Below, piece by piece: positions 51,898 to 61,038 of a stretch of DNA of 64,000 nt. The notes beneath the pieces were generated by a model. The model was given only the letters and a program-made list of their open reading frames with translations, ran no database searches and was not told the DNA's origin. Position 1 is the first letter of the stretch, and every line of letters begins with the position of its first letter. The translations under genes and the position numbers were made by a program. Source of the stretch: Bacillus mycoides (GTDB lineage Bacteria; Bacillota; Bacilli; Bacillales; Bacillaceae_G); NCBI RefSeq assembly GCF_018742245.1, contig NZ_CP036132.1:2599001-2663000 (forward strand), given 5' to 3'.

Positions 51898-52458
51898 TTA
51901 CAATCGGAATTTCCCCTTAATCATTACAGCTACTTCTTTAGCACTCAAATGAGTATTATTAATTTTTATGTACTCTTCTTTTTCGATTTCACCATGAAGA
52001 GAGTTTAATCTATGCTTTTTCATCGTTTTTTTTAAAATTTTTTCAGACCATTCAATATCTCTTTTTTTTGGTTTATGTTCTAATCTATGTGGACTTTTAT
52101 TCCGATCTAATCTTTCATCTAATTCTGCTTCGAGCTCTACAAAATATACTGCTGCACCTTTTGATTCAAAAATGCTTACTACATGATTTATATAATCCCA
52201 ATCAGATTGAAGGTCAAATGCCCATACATATGTAAAAATCATTCCGTATAAATCACTTTGAGACACTTCTTCAAATATTTCATTACGAAACAAACTTACT
52301 AATCTTTTTGCTTCCTTTGTACTGTAATCAAAAAATGGACTTACTAGATCAATTGTCATGTGATTATGAAAAAGCTTTAAATCTGTAATTTTTGCTAACT
52401 CTTGACCGACTGTCATTTCCCCAACTGCTTGTGGGCCGAATATTAATATGAATTTCAA
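51898..52458 (-). CDS. Shikimate-kinase-like P-loop protein with altered Walker A
   Basis: This 186-residue small kinase-like protein begins with FILIFGPQAVGEMTVGQELA. The Walker A loop would be GPQAVGKMT, but the essential Lys is Glu (codon GAA). The rest looks intact: FHNHMTIDLV, an aspartate-rich middle and KSPHRLEHKPKKRDIEWSE as a lid. Without the Lys, ATP binding or phosphoryl transfer should be weakened. Translation likely starts at the TTG at 52458, because GGAGG lies 7 nt upstream. The substrate is unknown. Confidence 0.75.
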   Translation of the reverse strand: MKFILIFGPQAVGEMTVGQELAKITDLKLFHNHMTIDLVSPFFDYSTKEAKRLVSLFRNEIFEEVSQSDLYGMIFTYVWAFDLQSDWDYINHVVSIFESKGAAVYFVELEAELDERLDRNKSPHRLEHKPKKRDIEWSEKILKKTMKKHRLNSLHGEIEKEEYIKINNTHLSAKEVAVMIKGKFRL

Positions 52459-52513
52459 TGGTTTTCCTCCGATTTTTCTCTATAAACAATCAAATAAAAC
52501 ATATCCTAAAATT

Positions 52514-52554
52514 GAAAATAAGGCAGTCGATGTTGTGTCGATTGCCTTATTTTC
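52514..52554 (-). terminator. Terminator of the methyltransferase gene
   Basis: GAAAATAAGGCAGTCGA pairs with TCGATTGCCTTATTTTC (one G-T pair) around a 7-nt loop, 16 bp after the stop. Confidence 0.85.
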
Positions 52555-52570
52555 ATGAATATTTCCTATA

Positions 52571-53332
52571 TTATTCGTTTCGCACAGCTTCAAAAGTAAT
52601 AATTTGATTTGCATTTGACGGTGCTTTTTCATAAACATATTCAGCAGAGCAAGTAATGTCAGTGAAACCTATACTTTCTAAAAGGAGTTTAAACTCTTCT
52701 ATTCCATACCACCGCATTGCAAAACGTTGTAGTTCAGTTTGTACTAACTGTCCTTTACTCCATTTTTCATATTTTAAATATGATACAGTTACTTGGTTAA
52801 GCCAATCTATTTCAATTGATTTATTTTCTAATGTAATTCCGTCCCCGCTTGGCAAGGAAAAAGTCGATGTATGAATCTCACCCGTCTTCCAGTCATATGG
52901 AAGCGCAAGATCTACAATTAAACGCCCACCTGGATTAAGATGTTCATAAAAACATTTCAAAGCGTTTATAGAATCATCACGATTTTCAATTAAACAAAAG
53001 GATCCGGTAGGAATTATTATCGCCTCATATTTATATGGTAATGAAAATTGTTGTAAGCTTCCTTGGTATAAATTAGGGTTTAAGCCTCTCTCTTTACAAC
53101 GCTTACGGCAAGAATCTAGCATTTTAGGTGAATAATCTATCCCATCAACTTTAAATCCAACTTCAAGAAGTGGAATAATGACACGCCCTGATCCTACTGC
53201 CGCTTCGAGAATTCTTCCCCCACAATTATTTAAACGTTCTTGGTAATACTCAATATCACCATTTAAAGAGTAACCGACAGGTTTTGTGTAATCATAAAGT
53301 TCTGTACAAAGTGTACTATAAAAACTAAACAT
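52571..53332 (-). CDS. Class I SAM-dependent methyltransferase
   Basis: This 253-residue protein has motif I in RILEAAVGSGRVIIPLLEVG near residue 40 and FKVDGIDYSPKMLDSCRKRC (motif II with the ribose Asp). IIIPTGSFCLIENRDD and HLNPGGRLIVDLALPYDW follow. The ELYDYTKPVGYSLNGDIEYYQE start is common in a group of Bacillus methyltransferases acting on small molecules. The substrate is unknown. It is monocistronic. Confidence 0.88.
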   Translation of the reverse strand: MFSFYSTLCTELYDYTKPVGYSLNGDIEYYQERLNNCGGRILEAAVGSGRVIIPLLEVGFKVDGIDYSPKMLDSCRKRCKERGLNPNLYQGSLQQFSLPYKYEAIIIPTGSFCLIENRDDSINALKCFYEHLNPGGRLIVDLALPYDWKTGEIHTSTFSLPSGDGITLENKSIEIDWLNQVTVSYLKYEKWSKGQLVQTELQRFAMRWYGIEEFKLLLESIGFTDITCSAEYVYEKAPSNANQIITFEAVRNE

Positions 53333-53523
53333 TTATTTTCTCCTCCGTTTTATGTGTACGGAAGATTCTAATTTACTTAATCTTTCCGTACCTCAAATTT
53401 TAATGAGAATTCGAAAGAGCTGACTGTCATAATATATCACTCGCTTTCCATGTAATATATTTACATTGTATAATATTTCCTCGCGATTGAACATATCAAA
53501 GTTGAAAATTCTGATTATAAACA

Positions 53524-53547
53524 AAGAGCTTACTATAGTAAGCTCTT
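53524..53547 (-). terminator. Terminator of the S15 peptidase gene
   Basis: AAGAGCTTAC-TATA-GTAAGCTCTT is a perfect 10-bp stem 14 bp after the stop. Confidence 0.8.
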
Positions 53548-53560
53548 CATCAAAAACTAT

Positions 53561-55357
53561 TTATTTCACAATCGGCAATGTCACTTCACTCAATTTTACT
53601 GTAAGCTTCGTGCCCGCTTTCGGTCTAATTGTATAATCGTAATCACTTGCGATTAAGACGACTCCTATTTGATGTCCTGCTTTAAATACGTAATCATCTG
53701 GCTGCATGTCCCATGAAAATGTGTAATCTTTACCAGGTTGAATCGCTGTTGAATTCTCTATACTATTTAAATTTTGTGGATCCATCCAACCTCTCGTTAC
53801 AATTTCAGGCTTCGCTCCGCCGTAATCAACGAGTAATGCTGTTAAATTTGATACAGACCGATCAATATTCCCTTTAATTGAAATCTTCGGCGCACCGCTT
53901 ATTCGCATATCTTTTTGCAGTACAGGCATTGTATATATTAATCGATTCGCTACTTCTAACTCAGGGTTTTCCACTAGTTGATTTGACTTTATTTTAGCAT
54001 CATCTACTAATGAGAAAACATTGTTTACTGATCCCATACTTAATGGCAAATTGATTGCTTTATTACTTAAATACATACGGACTTTTGATGGTACAGCCGC
54101 TGGATCTGGCCAATTTTTTATTTTTTGCCACGATTTATTTTCACGTTGTACATCTACCATCGGTTCAGCCATAATTCCATTTTCAATCCCATATAACCAA
54201 TAATCGAACCATTTATTTTGCGTTTGTTGCCAGTTATTACTTGATGTTCCGCCGTGTCCACCTTGATGTAACCACATTTTACGAGGAACATTATTTTTGC
54301 CAAGAGCTTCCCACCACTGTGAAAACTGCTTCGTTTTTACATTCCAATCATTTAGCCCATGAACTACAAACACACTAGCCTTCACATTCTTAACATCTTT
54401 TACATAGTTACGTTTATTCCAAAAATCGTTATAATCGCCTGTTTTACGATCTTGTCCAGCTGTTAGTTCTTTAATGATCTGACCGCAAACTTCTGGGTTC
54501 TTTCTTGTTAGTACTGCTTCAGCCATATTATCTGTATCTTCTCCTTGATAACCTCCTGGCGCAATTACTGCTCCATTTGCACGATAATAATCATACCAAC
54601 TACTAATCGCTGCGATTGGAATAATTGTTTTTAACCCTTCAACTCCAGTCGTTGCGACAGCATTCGGTAACGTACCATTATAAGAAACTCCTGTCATTCC
54701 TACATTTCCCGAAGACCAATTTGCATTTACTTCCTTACCATCCTCTGTATATGCTTTCGCACGCCCATTTACCCAATCAATGACAGACTTCGTCCCTAGT
54801 ATTTCTTGCTCATCTCCAGTTGTCGGACATCCATCTGATTTTCCAGTTCCGATACTTTCGCCTAAAATGACTGCATATCCTCTCGGAACATAATAATTAC
54901 CATACGATCCAAGATTAACTGCCCCATACGGTTTTCCCTCATACGCATACAATTCTTCATCAACATTATAAACAGGAACGTCTTTTAATCCAGATCGATA
55001 TGGACTCATTTCATATATAACAGGAACTTTCACATCTGGATTTGTCTTTGGACGCATAACCTTTACTGATACACGATCTTTTTTACCATCTCGATCACTA
55101 TCAACTTCTGTCTCTACAAATAGATTTTCTACAATGGCTTCATCAAGTGAATAGATTGGTTTCGTCATCCCATTTTCTAATTCAATTTTCGTGTTTGACA
55201 TTAAAGATTCTGAAACTTGACCATTTAACTTAACATTATTCTCCTTTGCGGAGATCCCTTCTTTATTTTCTGCATGTGCAGTCATACTAGAAACTCCTGA
55301 AGTAATTGTTAAAGATAATATAGTCGATAATGTAATTGCTAATTTCTTTTTCTTCAT
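53561..55357 (-). CDS. Secreted Xaa-Pro dipeptidyl-peptidase-like (S15/CocE) protein
   Basis: About 598 residues with a signal peptide (LAITLSTILSLTITSGVSSM, cleavage after AHA at about 29). The alpha/beta-hydrolase domain has the Ser nucleophile in GVSYNG (Ser225), Asp in VHGLNDWNV and His in QGGHGGTS, then a C-terminal jelly-roll domain (RISGAPKISIKGN onward). This is the S15 layout, either a Xaa-Pro dipeptidyl-peptidase or a CocE-type acyl hydrolase. Because it is secreted it may process Pro-rich peptides outside the cell. The ATG at 55357 begins the signal peptide; longer starts add only polar residues. Confidence 0.88.
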   Translation of the reverse strand: MKKKKLAITLSTILSLTITSGVSSMTAHAENKEGISAKENNVKLNGQVSESLMSNTKIELENGMTKPIYSLDEAIVENLFVETEVDSDRDGKKDRVSVKVMRPKTNPDVKVPVIYEMSPYRSGLKDVPVYNVDEELYAYEGKPYGAVNLGSYGNYYVPRGYAVILGESIGTGKSDGCPTTGDEQEILGTKSVIDWVNGRAKAYTEDGKEVNANWSSGNVGMTGVSYNGTLPNAVATTGVEGLKTIIPIAAISSWYDYYRANGAVIAPGGYQGEDTDNMAEAVLTRKNPEVCGQIIKELTAGQDRKTGDYNDFWNKRNYVKDVKNVKASVFVVHGLNDWNVKTKQFSQWWEALGKNNVPRKMWLHQGGHGGTSSNNWQQTQNKWFDYWLYGIENGIMAEPMVDVQRENKSWQKIKNWPDPAAVPSKVRMYLSNKAINLPLSMGSVNNVFSLVDDAKIKSNQLVENPELEVANRLIYTMPVLQKDMRISGAPKISIKGNIDRSVSNLTALLVDYGGAKPEIVTRGWMDPQNLNSIENSTAIQPGKDYTFSWDMQPDDYVFKAGHQIGVVLIASDYDYTIRPKAGTKLTVKLSEVTLPIVK

Positions 55358-55476
55358 ACCCTTCCCTCCCCATATGTTCCTTCTCTTACTATACATCAAA
55401 AATACAGAAAATTCAGTTTATATTTTATAAAAAGTTGAGAAATTTGTAGAACTATCAAATCTTTTTATATAAAAGA

Positions 55477-55504
55477 AAAGGAACTAATAACAATTAGTTC
55501 CTTT
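55477..55504 (-). terminator. Terminator of the two-component operon
   Basis: AAAGGAACTAAT-AACA-ATTAGTTCCTTT is a perfect 12-bp stem overlapping the last codons of the kinase gene. Confidence 0.8.
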
Positions 55505-56870
55505 CTATATACATATAAAATTGTATTTCTCCATCTTCTACCGAAACCCCGTATTCAAATCCATGTCTTTCTAAAACACTTTTTACAATCGCTAGTCCTA
55601 ATCCAGTACCTGATTTCTCTTTACTACGAGAAGATTCTAATACGTAAAAAGGTTCCCAAATTTTATCTATCTCTTTAACGCCCTCAGCAGCAATACCATT
55701 TTGAATTTGAAAATACACAACGTCATTTTTCTCTTCTAATGTGATTTTTATATTTTGATTCGTTGTATATTTTATCGCATTAGAGATTAAATTTTGAAAG
55801 ACCATTCTCATTTTATTTAAATCAGCATAAACAATCGCGTCACCAGCATTATAGTTCACTTGCAACTTGATTTCTTTCGAATCCAGTTCAATTTTATGCT
55901 TATCTATTATACTTTGGACTAGTGGTTCAATAGGGAATTCTTCTTTTTGTAAAATATCTCTTTCTAATTTAGAAAATCGCAATAACTCTTCAATTAAATT
56001 TGAAATTTGATCTGTTTGTCTAATGATTGTATCAACATATGTACCATCATCTAAACCATCTTTTATTCCCATAGAATATGCTTTTACTAATGCGATTGGT
56101 GTTTTTAATTCATGAGTTACATCGCCCATAAATCGTTTTAAGTGGTCATTTCGATCTGTTAAATCTTGATGTGCTTCATGTAATTTATCACTCATGAGGT
56201 TAATACTATTTGCTAAATCACCTATTTCATCATTCGTTTTAACTTTCGTCCGTTTAAATTTCAGACGTGAAATATCTTCTGCGACATCACTCAATTCTTT
56301 CAGTGGAGTAGTGATTGTTTTTGAAAGAATCCAAACAAGCACGATAATAAGAAATAGTGAGAATCCCAAAATGTATAAATAAAATGAGTTAAGCGTTTTA
56401 ATTACTTCATTGGAATGTGCGATAGAAACTCCTACTAAAATCAACATATCATCTTTCGCAATGTATTTCGCAAAAAAACTAGATTTTATCTTTTCTTGAT
56501 CATATATTTTATTCGATTGTCCGAGGTTCTTCACTTTCGTAATTTCTTCTTTTGTAATCCAAAGTTTATTCAATGCAACTCTCTTTTTTGTAAGTTGCAT
56601 GCGTAATTCTTCATTAATAGCATCTTCTGAATTATTTATTGATGTATATGCAATCGTAACATTACCTTCATTTTCAATACGATTTATAGCATCATCCAGT
56701 TCTTCATGCGGTATCGACTGTATTTCCGCTGTAATGCCTTCTAAGCTTTCACGTGTTTTGTGCACATTATATTTTGGTAAAAAATAGTTAATTAATAATA
56801 AAGAGATGACAAAAATAAGGATGACTGTTAAAGAAATGCTGAAAAATAACTTTTTACCGAGCTTATTCAC
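55494..56870 (-). CDS. Sensor histidine kinase
   Basis: This 458-residue kinase has two membrane helices (about 10-30 and 164-182) around an outer domain of about 130 residues. A HAMP domain follows, then the phosphoacceptor His253 in GDVTHELKTP and a catalytic domain with LISNAIKYTT (N box) and SGTGLGLAIVKSVL (G2 box). The usual DxGxG G1 box is weak (QNGIAAEG), as in several VanS-like kinases. It is paired with the response regulator 56863-57510 by an overlap of 8 bp. The signal is unknown; the divergent secreted protein may be a target or partner. Confidence 0.9.
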   Translation of the reverse strand: MNKLGKKLFFSISLTVILIFVISLLLINYFLPKYNVHKTRESLEGITAEIQSIPHEELDDAINRIENEGNVTIAYTSINNSEDAINEELRMQLTKKRVALNKLWITKEEITKVKNLGQSNKIYDQEKIKSSFFAKYIAKDDMLILVGVSIAHSNEVIKTLNSFYLYILGFSLFLIIVLVWILSKTITTPLKELSDVAEDISRLKFKRTKVKTNDEIGDLANSINLMSDKLHEAHQDLTDRNDHLKRFMGDVTHELKTPIALVKAYSMGIKDGLDDGTYVDTIIRQTDQISNLIEELLRFSKLERDILQKEEFPIEPLVQSIIDKHKIELDSKEIKLQVNYNAGDAIVYADLNKMRMVFQNLISNAIKYTTNQNIKITLEEKNDVVYFQIQNGIAAEGVKEIDKIWEPFYVLESSRSKEKSGTGLGLAIVKSVLERHGFEYGVSVEDGEIQFYMYIERN

Positions 56871-57510
56871 ACTCTTCCTCCAAACTGTATCCTAAACCAC
56901 GATGTGTCTTTATAATATTTTCTCCTATTTTTTTACGTAATCTTCTTACATGCGTATCAACCGTTCGCTCTTCCCCAAAATAATCAAATCCCCAGACGAT
57001 ATCTAACAACTTTTTCCGTGTTAAAATCGTGCCTTTATGATTTAAAAAGCACTTTATTAATTGTAATTCTGTCTTTGTAATGTCTAATTCTTTCGTATTT
57101 TTATATACTTTATTTTTGGTGAAATCTATTTTTAAATCTTGAACTTGAATAACATCTTCATGCTGCACAAGCTTTTTCGCTCGGGTTATTAGCACTCCTG
57201 GATGAAATGGTTTTTTTACATACTCATCTGCCCCGCTTTGAAGAGCTACTAATTCATCTTCACTTTCACTTTTCGCAGTAAGCATTAATACTTTCACACT
57301 TGAATTCTTTTTTATTTCCTGACAGACAGTAATACCACTATTTTTCGGCATCATCCAATCTAAAATAGCTAAGTCAATTTTCTCATCATAAAATATTTGA
57401 AGTGCTTCCTCTCCATCCTTTGCTAATAAAACTTCGAAGCCTTCTTTTTCAAAATACGCTTTTAAAATTTTCAGCATATCTTGTTCATCATCTGCGATTA
57501 ATACTTTCAT
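56863..57510 (-). CDS. OmpR/PhoB-type response regulator
   Basis: This 215-residue regulator has acidic pocket residues in LIADDE, the phosphoacceptor Asp51 in LAILDWMMPK, then MLTAKSE and VKKPFHPG (Lys). A winged-helix DNA-binding domain ends the protein (RTVDTHVRRLRKKIG, GLGYSLE). GGAGG lies 6 nt before the ATG at 57510, and the longer frame has no ribosome site. It overlaps the kinase gene downstream, and its promoter is shared with the divergent secreted-protein gene. Confidence 0.93.
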   Translation of the reverse strand: MKVLIADDEQDMLKILKAYFEKEGFEVLLAKDGEEALQIFYDEKIDLAILDWMMPKNSGITVCQEIKKNSSVKVLMLTAKSESEDELVALQSGADEYVKKPFHPGVLITRAKKLVQHEDVIQVQDLKIDFTKNKVYKNTKELDITKTELQLIKCFLNHKGTILTRKKLLDIVWGFDYFGEERTVDTHVRRLRKKIGENIIKTHRGLGYSLEEECE

Positions 57511-57631
57511 TACATTTCCTCCATTACCTATAAACAAATATCAATTTTATCATACAACTTCTTTGTTACATGAATGTGACAGAAAAATATTTACAACATT
57601 TGAGGGTATAGTAAGTGTGAGGTGTTGTTTC

Positions 57632-58048
57632 ATGTTCAAAAAAATAGGAGTCATTACTTTGCTTTTCTTTTTATTATCAACAAATGCGCTCGCAAATACA
57701 AATAAACAAATTGAAGTATTTGATTGTAAAAAAGAAATGGTAGTCCAAAAACAATCTTTAGATCGGGCCATTCAAAAAGAAGCAGTTCAATACGCAAAGT
57801 CAATTACCGGTCCATTTAAAAACTTAAATGTCGTTCCGAAAGATGGACATATGATAAAAATCCCTTTATCTAAACCTGTTTCTATTACAAATCAATGGTT
57901 ACATACAACAATTGATGAAGTACTCATCCTTCTTCCATTTAATGAAAAACCTTATATTATGCTTTACGACGATGAGAATAATCCGCATTTTTATTATGTA
58001 AAAGGTGATCCGAAGGGATTATTGAAACAAATGAATGTTAAATTATAA
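57632..58048 (+). CDS. Secreted hypothetical protein, divergent from the two-component system
   Basis: About 138 residues from the ATG at 57632 (GTGAGGTG upstream). A signal peptide (IGVITLLFFLLSTNALA) precedes a soluble domain with KEAVQYAKSITGPFKNLNVV, DEVLILLPFNEKPYIMLYD and HFYYVKGDPKGLLKQ. I do not recognise the family. Its position back to back with the response regulator gene suggests control by that system. Confidence 0.7.
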   Translation: MFKKIGVITLLFFLLSTNALANTNKQIEVFDCKKEMVVQKQSLDRAIQKEAVQYAKSITGPFKNLNVVPKDGHMIKIPLSKPVSITNQWLHTTIDEVLILLPFNEKPYIMLYDDENNPHFYYVKGDPKGLLKQMNVKL

Positions 58049-58054
58049 TTAATT

Positions 58055-58095
58055 AAAGAAAGATCCCACAAGTATCATTCGCGGGATCTTTCTTT
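58055..58095. terminator. Bidirectional terminator
   Basis: AAAGAAAGATCCC and GGGATCTTTCTTT form a 13-bp stem between the convergent secreted-protein and DinB-like genes. Confidence 0.85.
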
Positions 58096-58100
58096 ATCAG

Positions 58101-58610
58101 TTAACAAGTTGATTTTTTAATATGATTTTCATTTAAAAAATTCACAATCTGCCTTTTGTGATGGTTATCGTGATTTACAAATTCTTTAATAATATATATA
58201 AGAGAATACGGCGTTCCAGTATGAGGACAATGCGATACTCCATTGGCAGTTAAATGTTCCTTTAACTTTCCAATAGACAGTCGGTGAAGCTCTTGAACAA
58301 GTAAATCTCTTTTAGCTTTTGCTTCTTCAAGAAGTTTTATCTTAGATATACCTGATTTTGCATAATTAGAGGCTAGTTTATTATATGTATCAAAGTCAGG
58401 GAACTTCATTCCCTGTCCATCTCTCACTGATGATAATGTCTCACGTAAAAGATAGTCATCCCAGTTCATAATATGAGATACGATCTCACCAACAGTCCAT
58501 TTCCCCTCTGATATTGGTATCATCCACAATTCTTCTCTCATACCTTTCAATGCATTTATCCAAATTGAATATTCATTGAAATCATTAATAATTTTATTTT
58601 CTCCCATCAT
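58101..58610 (-). CDS. DinB-like / ClbS-DfsB type protein
   Basis: This 169-residue protein has SEGKWTVGEIVSHIMNWDDYLLRE and EFVNHDNHHKRQIVNFL, the bundle helices with the expected His residues. It shares the NYAKSGISK region with the DinB-like protein at 39973-40464, so the two are distant paralogs. Two ATGs are adjacent (58610, 58607) after GGGGAA. The function is unknown. Confidence 0.75.
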   Translation of the reverse strand: MMGENKIINDFNEYSIWINALKGMREELWMIPISEGKWTVGEIVSHIMNWDDYLLRETLSSVRDGQGMKFPDFDTYNKLASNYAKSGISKIKLLEEAKAKRDLLVQELHRLSIGKLKEHLTANGVSHCPHTGTPYSLIYIIKEFVNHDNHHKRQIVNFLNENHIKKSTC

Positions 58611-58705
58611 CTAATTCCCCATTCTAATAATAGATTTAAATAAATCATACCATAAATCTACACAAAAAAGAACAAACGTTCCGTGGAAGAACAAATAATA
58701 ATTCA

Positions 58706-59167
58706 CTACATCCTTTTATCTAAGTTTAGATAATGGCTCGTTCCTACATACATTGTTCCTTTCACAAATCCACTCGAAGTATAAAATTGATCCCCCTGTT
58801 TAGTATCTGTATGTAAGACAACAATAGTAAAATATTTTTTCGCATCGCTTATAATTCTCCCTAGCAGTAACCTCCCCAATCCTTTCTGCCGGTAATCTTT
58901 TGCAATATAAAATCTCCTTAATCGACCAATCTTATTATCTTTCGTATACGGATCTTGATTTAATCCTCCAATTCCAATTAACGTATCCTCTCGAAAAATG
59001 CCATATAAACATTCGCCCGTTTTACTAAATGTATTTCTTTTACTTTCATATTCATTTATTAATTTTAATAGGAAGTTAAAACCTTCTTCTTTACTTTCTT
59101 CGACAAGGTGATTGATCTCATGTTTTAGTAAATCTTCAATTTTCTTAATTTGAATATCTTGCAGCAT
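58706..59167 (-). CDS. GNAT family N-acetyltransferase
   Basis: This 153-residue GNAT protein has NKIGRLRRFYIAKDYRQKGLGRLLLGRII (loop RQKGLG) and TIVVLHTDTKQGDQFYTSSGFVKG. The KIGRLRRFYI start of the loop resembles acetyltransferases near ElaA or YkkB. The substrate is unknown. It lies between the DinB-like gene and the APH-family gene, all leftward. Confidence 0.85.
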   Translation of the reverse strand: MLQDIQIKKIEDLLKHEINHLVEESKEEGFNFLLKLINEYESKRNTFSKTGECLYGIFREDTLIGIGGLNQDPYTKDNKIGRLRRFYIAKDYRQKGLGRLLLGRIISDAKKYFTIVVLHTDTKQGDQFYTSSGFVKGTMYVGTSHYLNLDKRM

Positions 59168-59196
59168 AATTACCTACTCTTTCTATCGAAATCATT

Positions 59197-60219
59197 TCAG
59201 ACTTCTTCTTTATCATAATTTAACCAATTAACCACTATAAGAATTGTATCTGCATAGAAATTAATATCATGTATTGTTTCTACTACTTGAATCGTTCCTA
59301 ATTTCTGTTCTTCTTCGTCTGCACATTCAATTCGTAACGAGCGTTTTAAATTATATTCAAGCCATCCTAGCCTTCCTAAAAATCCAGCTGCTAATACTAT
59401 TTTCCAGTTCGCGTGTAGTTCACCATATTTATTTTTATAGCCACTAATAAAAGAGGCGAATCTTTGTTTTTCAAGTTCACCTTGTTCATTTTTTGACCAG
59501 TAAATTGCGGTTTCAATTAAATCTTGCATCGGATTTATATAACCAGCTGATTCCCAATCAATAAGCACTGGTTTATTATTATTCCACATTACATTTTTAG
59601 GATCTAAGTCTCTATGACTTATTACCTCTGATTTTGAAAGTATTTCAGATGATTCAATTGCTGCCACATTCCATTTTTTGAGGTTATCAAAATTTTTCAG
59701 TAGCAACTCATCCCATTCTAAGTGTTCTTCTTTCCCCCTTAGCAAATAATAATTCCAATCAATTAATTGGTCATTATCCAATCCATCACCCGTTATATCT
59801 AACTTCGAAAAATCCGTTTTATGTATTTCTGCAAGGGTTTCACCAATCTTTTCACAGTGTACACTATTAATTTCATCGTCTTTCAGCTTTTCGCCTTCTA
59901 TCCAATCAAATATGAGATAATACTGATCATTTATTTTTTGTATAGAATCGCCTTTAATTTTTTGGGCTGGGAGAGCTGGTACCTTTATAGATACGAGAGT
60001 AGCTATCTTTTCTGAATTAATATAGTTTTGTATTGCCATTGGTCTAATCATTATTTGAGGATTTAATAGTTTTATCGCATACTTTCCTTTCGTTGTTTCC
60101 ATGGCATACATCCTATGCAAAAGCCCACCACATATAGATTTTGGAACATTCAACATCTCGCCAAGTAAAGAATTTTTGCATATGCTTTCAAAGTCTAAGT
60201 AATATTTGATAGCATCCAT
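59197..60219 (-). CDS. APH family phosphotransferase
   Basis: About 340 residues, with the catalytic loop VISHRDLDPKNVMW and the metal-binding VLIDWESAGYINPMQDL, as in aminoglycoside and homoserine kinases. The N-terminal lobe has KYAIKLLNP. It differs from the other APH-family gene (307-1236). AGGTGAG lies just before the ATG at 60219, and the longer frame would run through the terminator at 60277-60324. The substrate is unknown. Confidence 0.85.
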   Translation of the reverse strand: MDAIKYYLDFESICKNSLLGEMLNVPKSICGGLLHRMYAMETTKGKYAIKLLNPQIMIRPMAIQNYINSEKIATLVSIKVPALPAQKIKGDSIQKINDQYYLIFDWIEGEKLKDDEINSVHCEKIGETLAEIHKTDFSKLDITGDGLDNDQLIDWNYYLLRGKEEHLEWDELLLKNFDNLKKWNVAAIESSEILSKSEVISHRDLDPKNVMWNNNKPVLIDWESAGYINPMQDLIETAIYWSKNEQGELEKQRFASFISGYKNKYGELHANWKIVLAAGFLGRLGWLEYNLKRSLRIECADEEEQKLGTIQVVETIHDINFYADTILIVVNWLNYDKEEV

Positions 60220-60276
60220 TTTCTCACCTGCTTTTTTATGTAATAGTTTAAAAACTAAAAATATAATTCTAGTAAT

Positions 60277-60324
60277 AAACAAACCCATGCTCTGAAATAT
60301 ATTATTCTGAGCATGGGTTTGTTT
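60277..60324 (-). terminator. Terminator after the HAD gene, 16-bp stem
   Basis: AAACAAACCCATGCTC and its exact complement enclose a loop of 16 nt, 11 bp after the HAD stop. Confidence 0.8.
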
Positions 60325-60334
60325 GTTAGGTTAT

Positions 60335-61009
60335 TCAATTCATTTCGTAAACATTCTTCATCTCAGGCAATATCACCTTTAACTCTATCAAATCATCTAT
60401 TACTAAATCAGCATGAGCAAGCTCATCTTCTTTTGCAAAGTCAAAATTGCATCCAATCGCAATCAAGCCATTATCTTTAGCTGCATTGATATCAGATAAA
60501 CGATCTCCAACTACCGCTGCCTCTTTTATATCGTATTTATTCAAAATACTTTTTACTAAGTCACTTTTATTAAGCGATTGAATTTGTTCAATACTGAATG
60601 TTTCCGTAACCCATTGGTCTAAATCATAATAAGAGACAATTGCTTGTAAATATTCCGTTAAGCCGTTACTAGCAATGTAAACAGAACAATTATTTTCCTT
60701 TATAAAACTAAAAACTTCCTTTACATTCGGATATAAAGCACCATTTCCGCTCTTTATATTTTCAATTAGTCTTTCTAAAAAATATGCATCTGTTTGTTCC
60801 CTTACTTCATTAGAATGATTAGGTAATAAAGCTTCCCAAACTTTAGGTAAAGGTACACCCATAATTTCACGATATTTATCAATTGGTGTTATCGTATTCC
60901 ATAATTGTAGTGACCGTAAATGATCAAATGTATCATCTAGTGATAACTCTAAAATTTTATCTGTTTGAAATAAAGTTCCATCCATATCGAAAATTAGTGC
61001 TTGTAACAT
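60335..61009 (-). CDS. HAD superfamily phosphatase
   Basis: About 224 residues from the ATG at 61009 (GGGAGAG upstream). Motif I is LIFDMDGTLFQTD with the nucleophile Asp, motif II is VYIASNGL, and motifs III/IV include LVKSILNKYDIKEAAVVGDRLSDINAAKDNGL. It resembles phosphoglycolate phosphatase/PpaX-type enzymes. It is the last gene of a leftward set with the nucleosidase, glycosyltransferase and peptidase genes, so it may be co-transcribed. Confidence 0.88.
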   Translation of the reverse strand: MLQALIFDMDGTLFQTDKILELSLDDTFDHLRSLQLWNTITPIDKYREIMGVPLPKVWEALLPNHSNEVREQTDAYFLERLIENIKSGNGALYPNVKEVFSFIKENNCSVYIASNGLTEYLQAIVSYYDLDQWVTETFSIEQIQSLNKSDLVKSILNKYDIKEAAVVGDRLSDINAAKDNGLIAIGCNFDFAKEDELAHADLVIDDLIELKVILPEMKNVYEMN

Positions 61010-61038
61010 GATATTCTCTCCCATTCTTTACTTATGAA

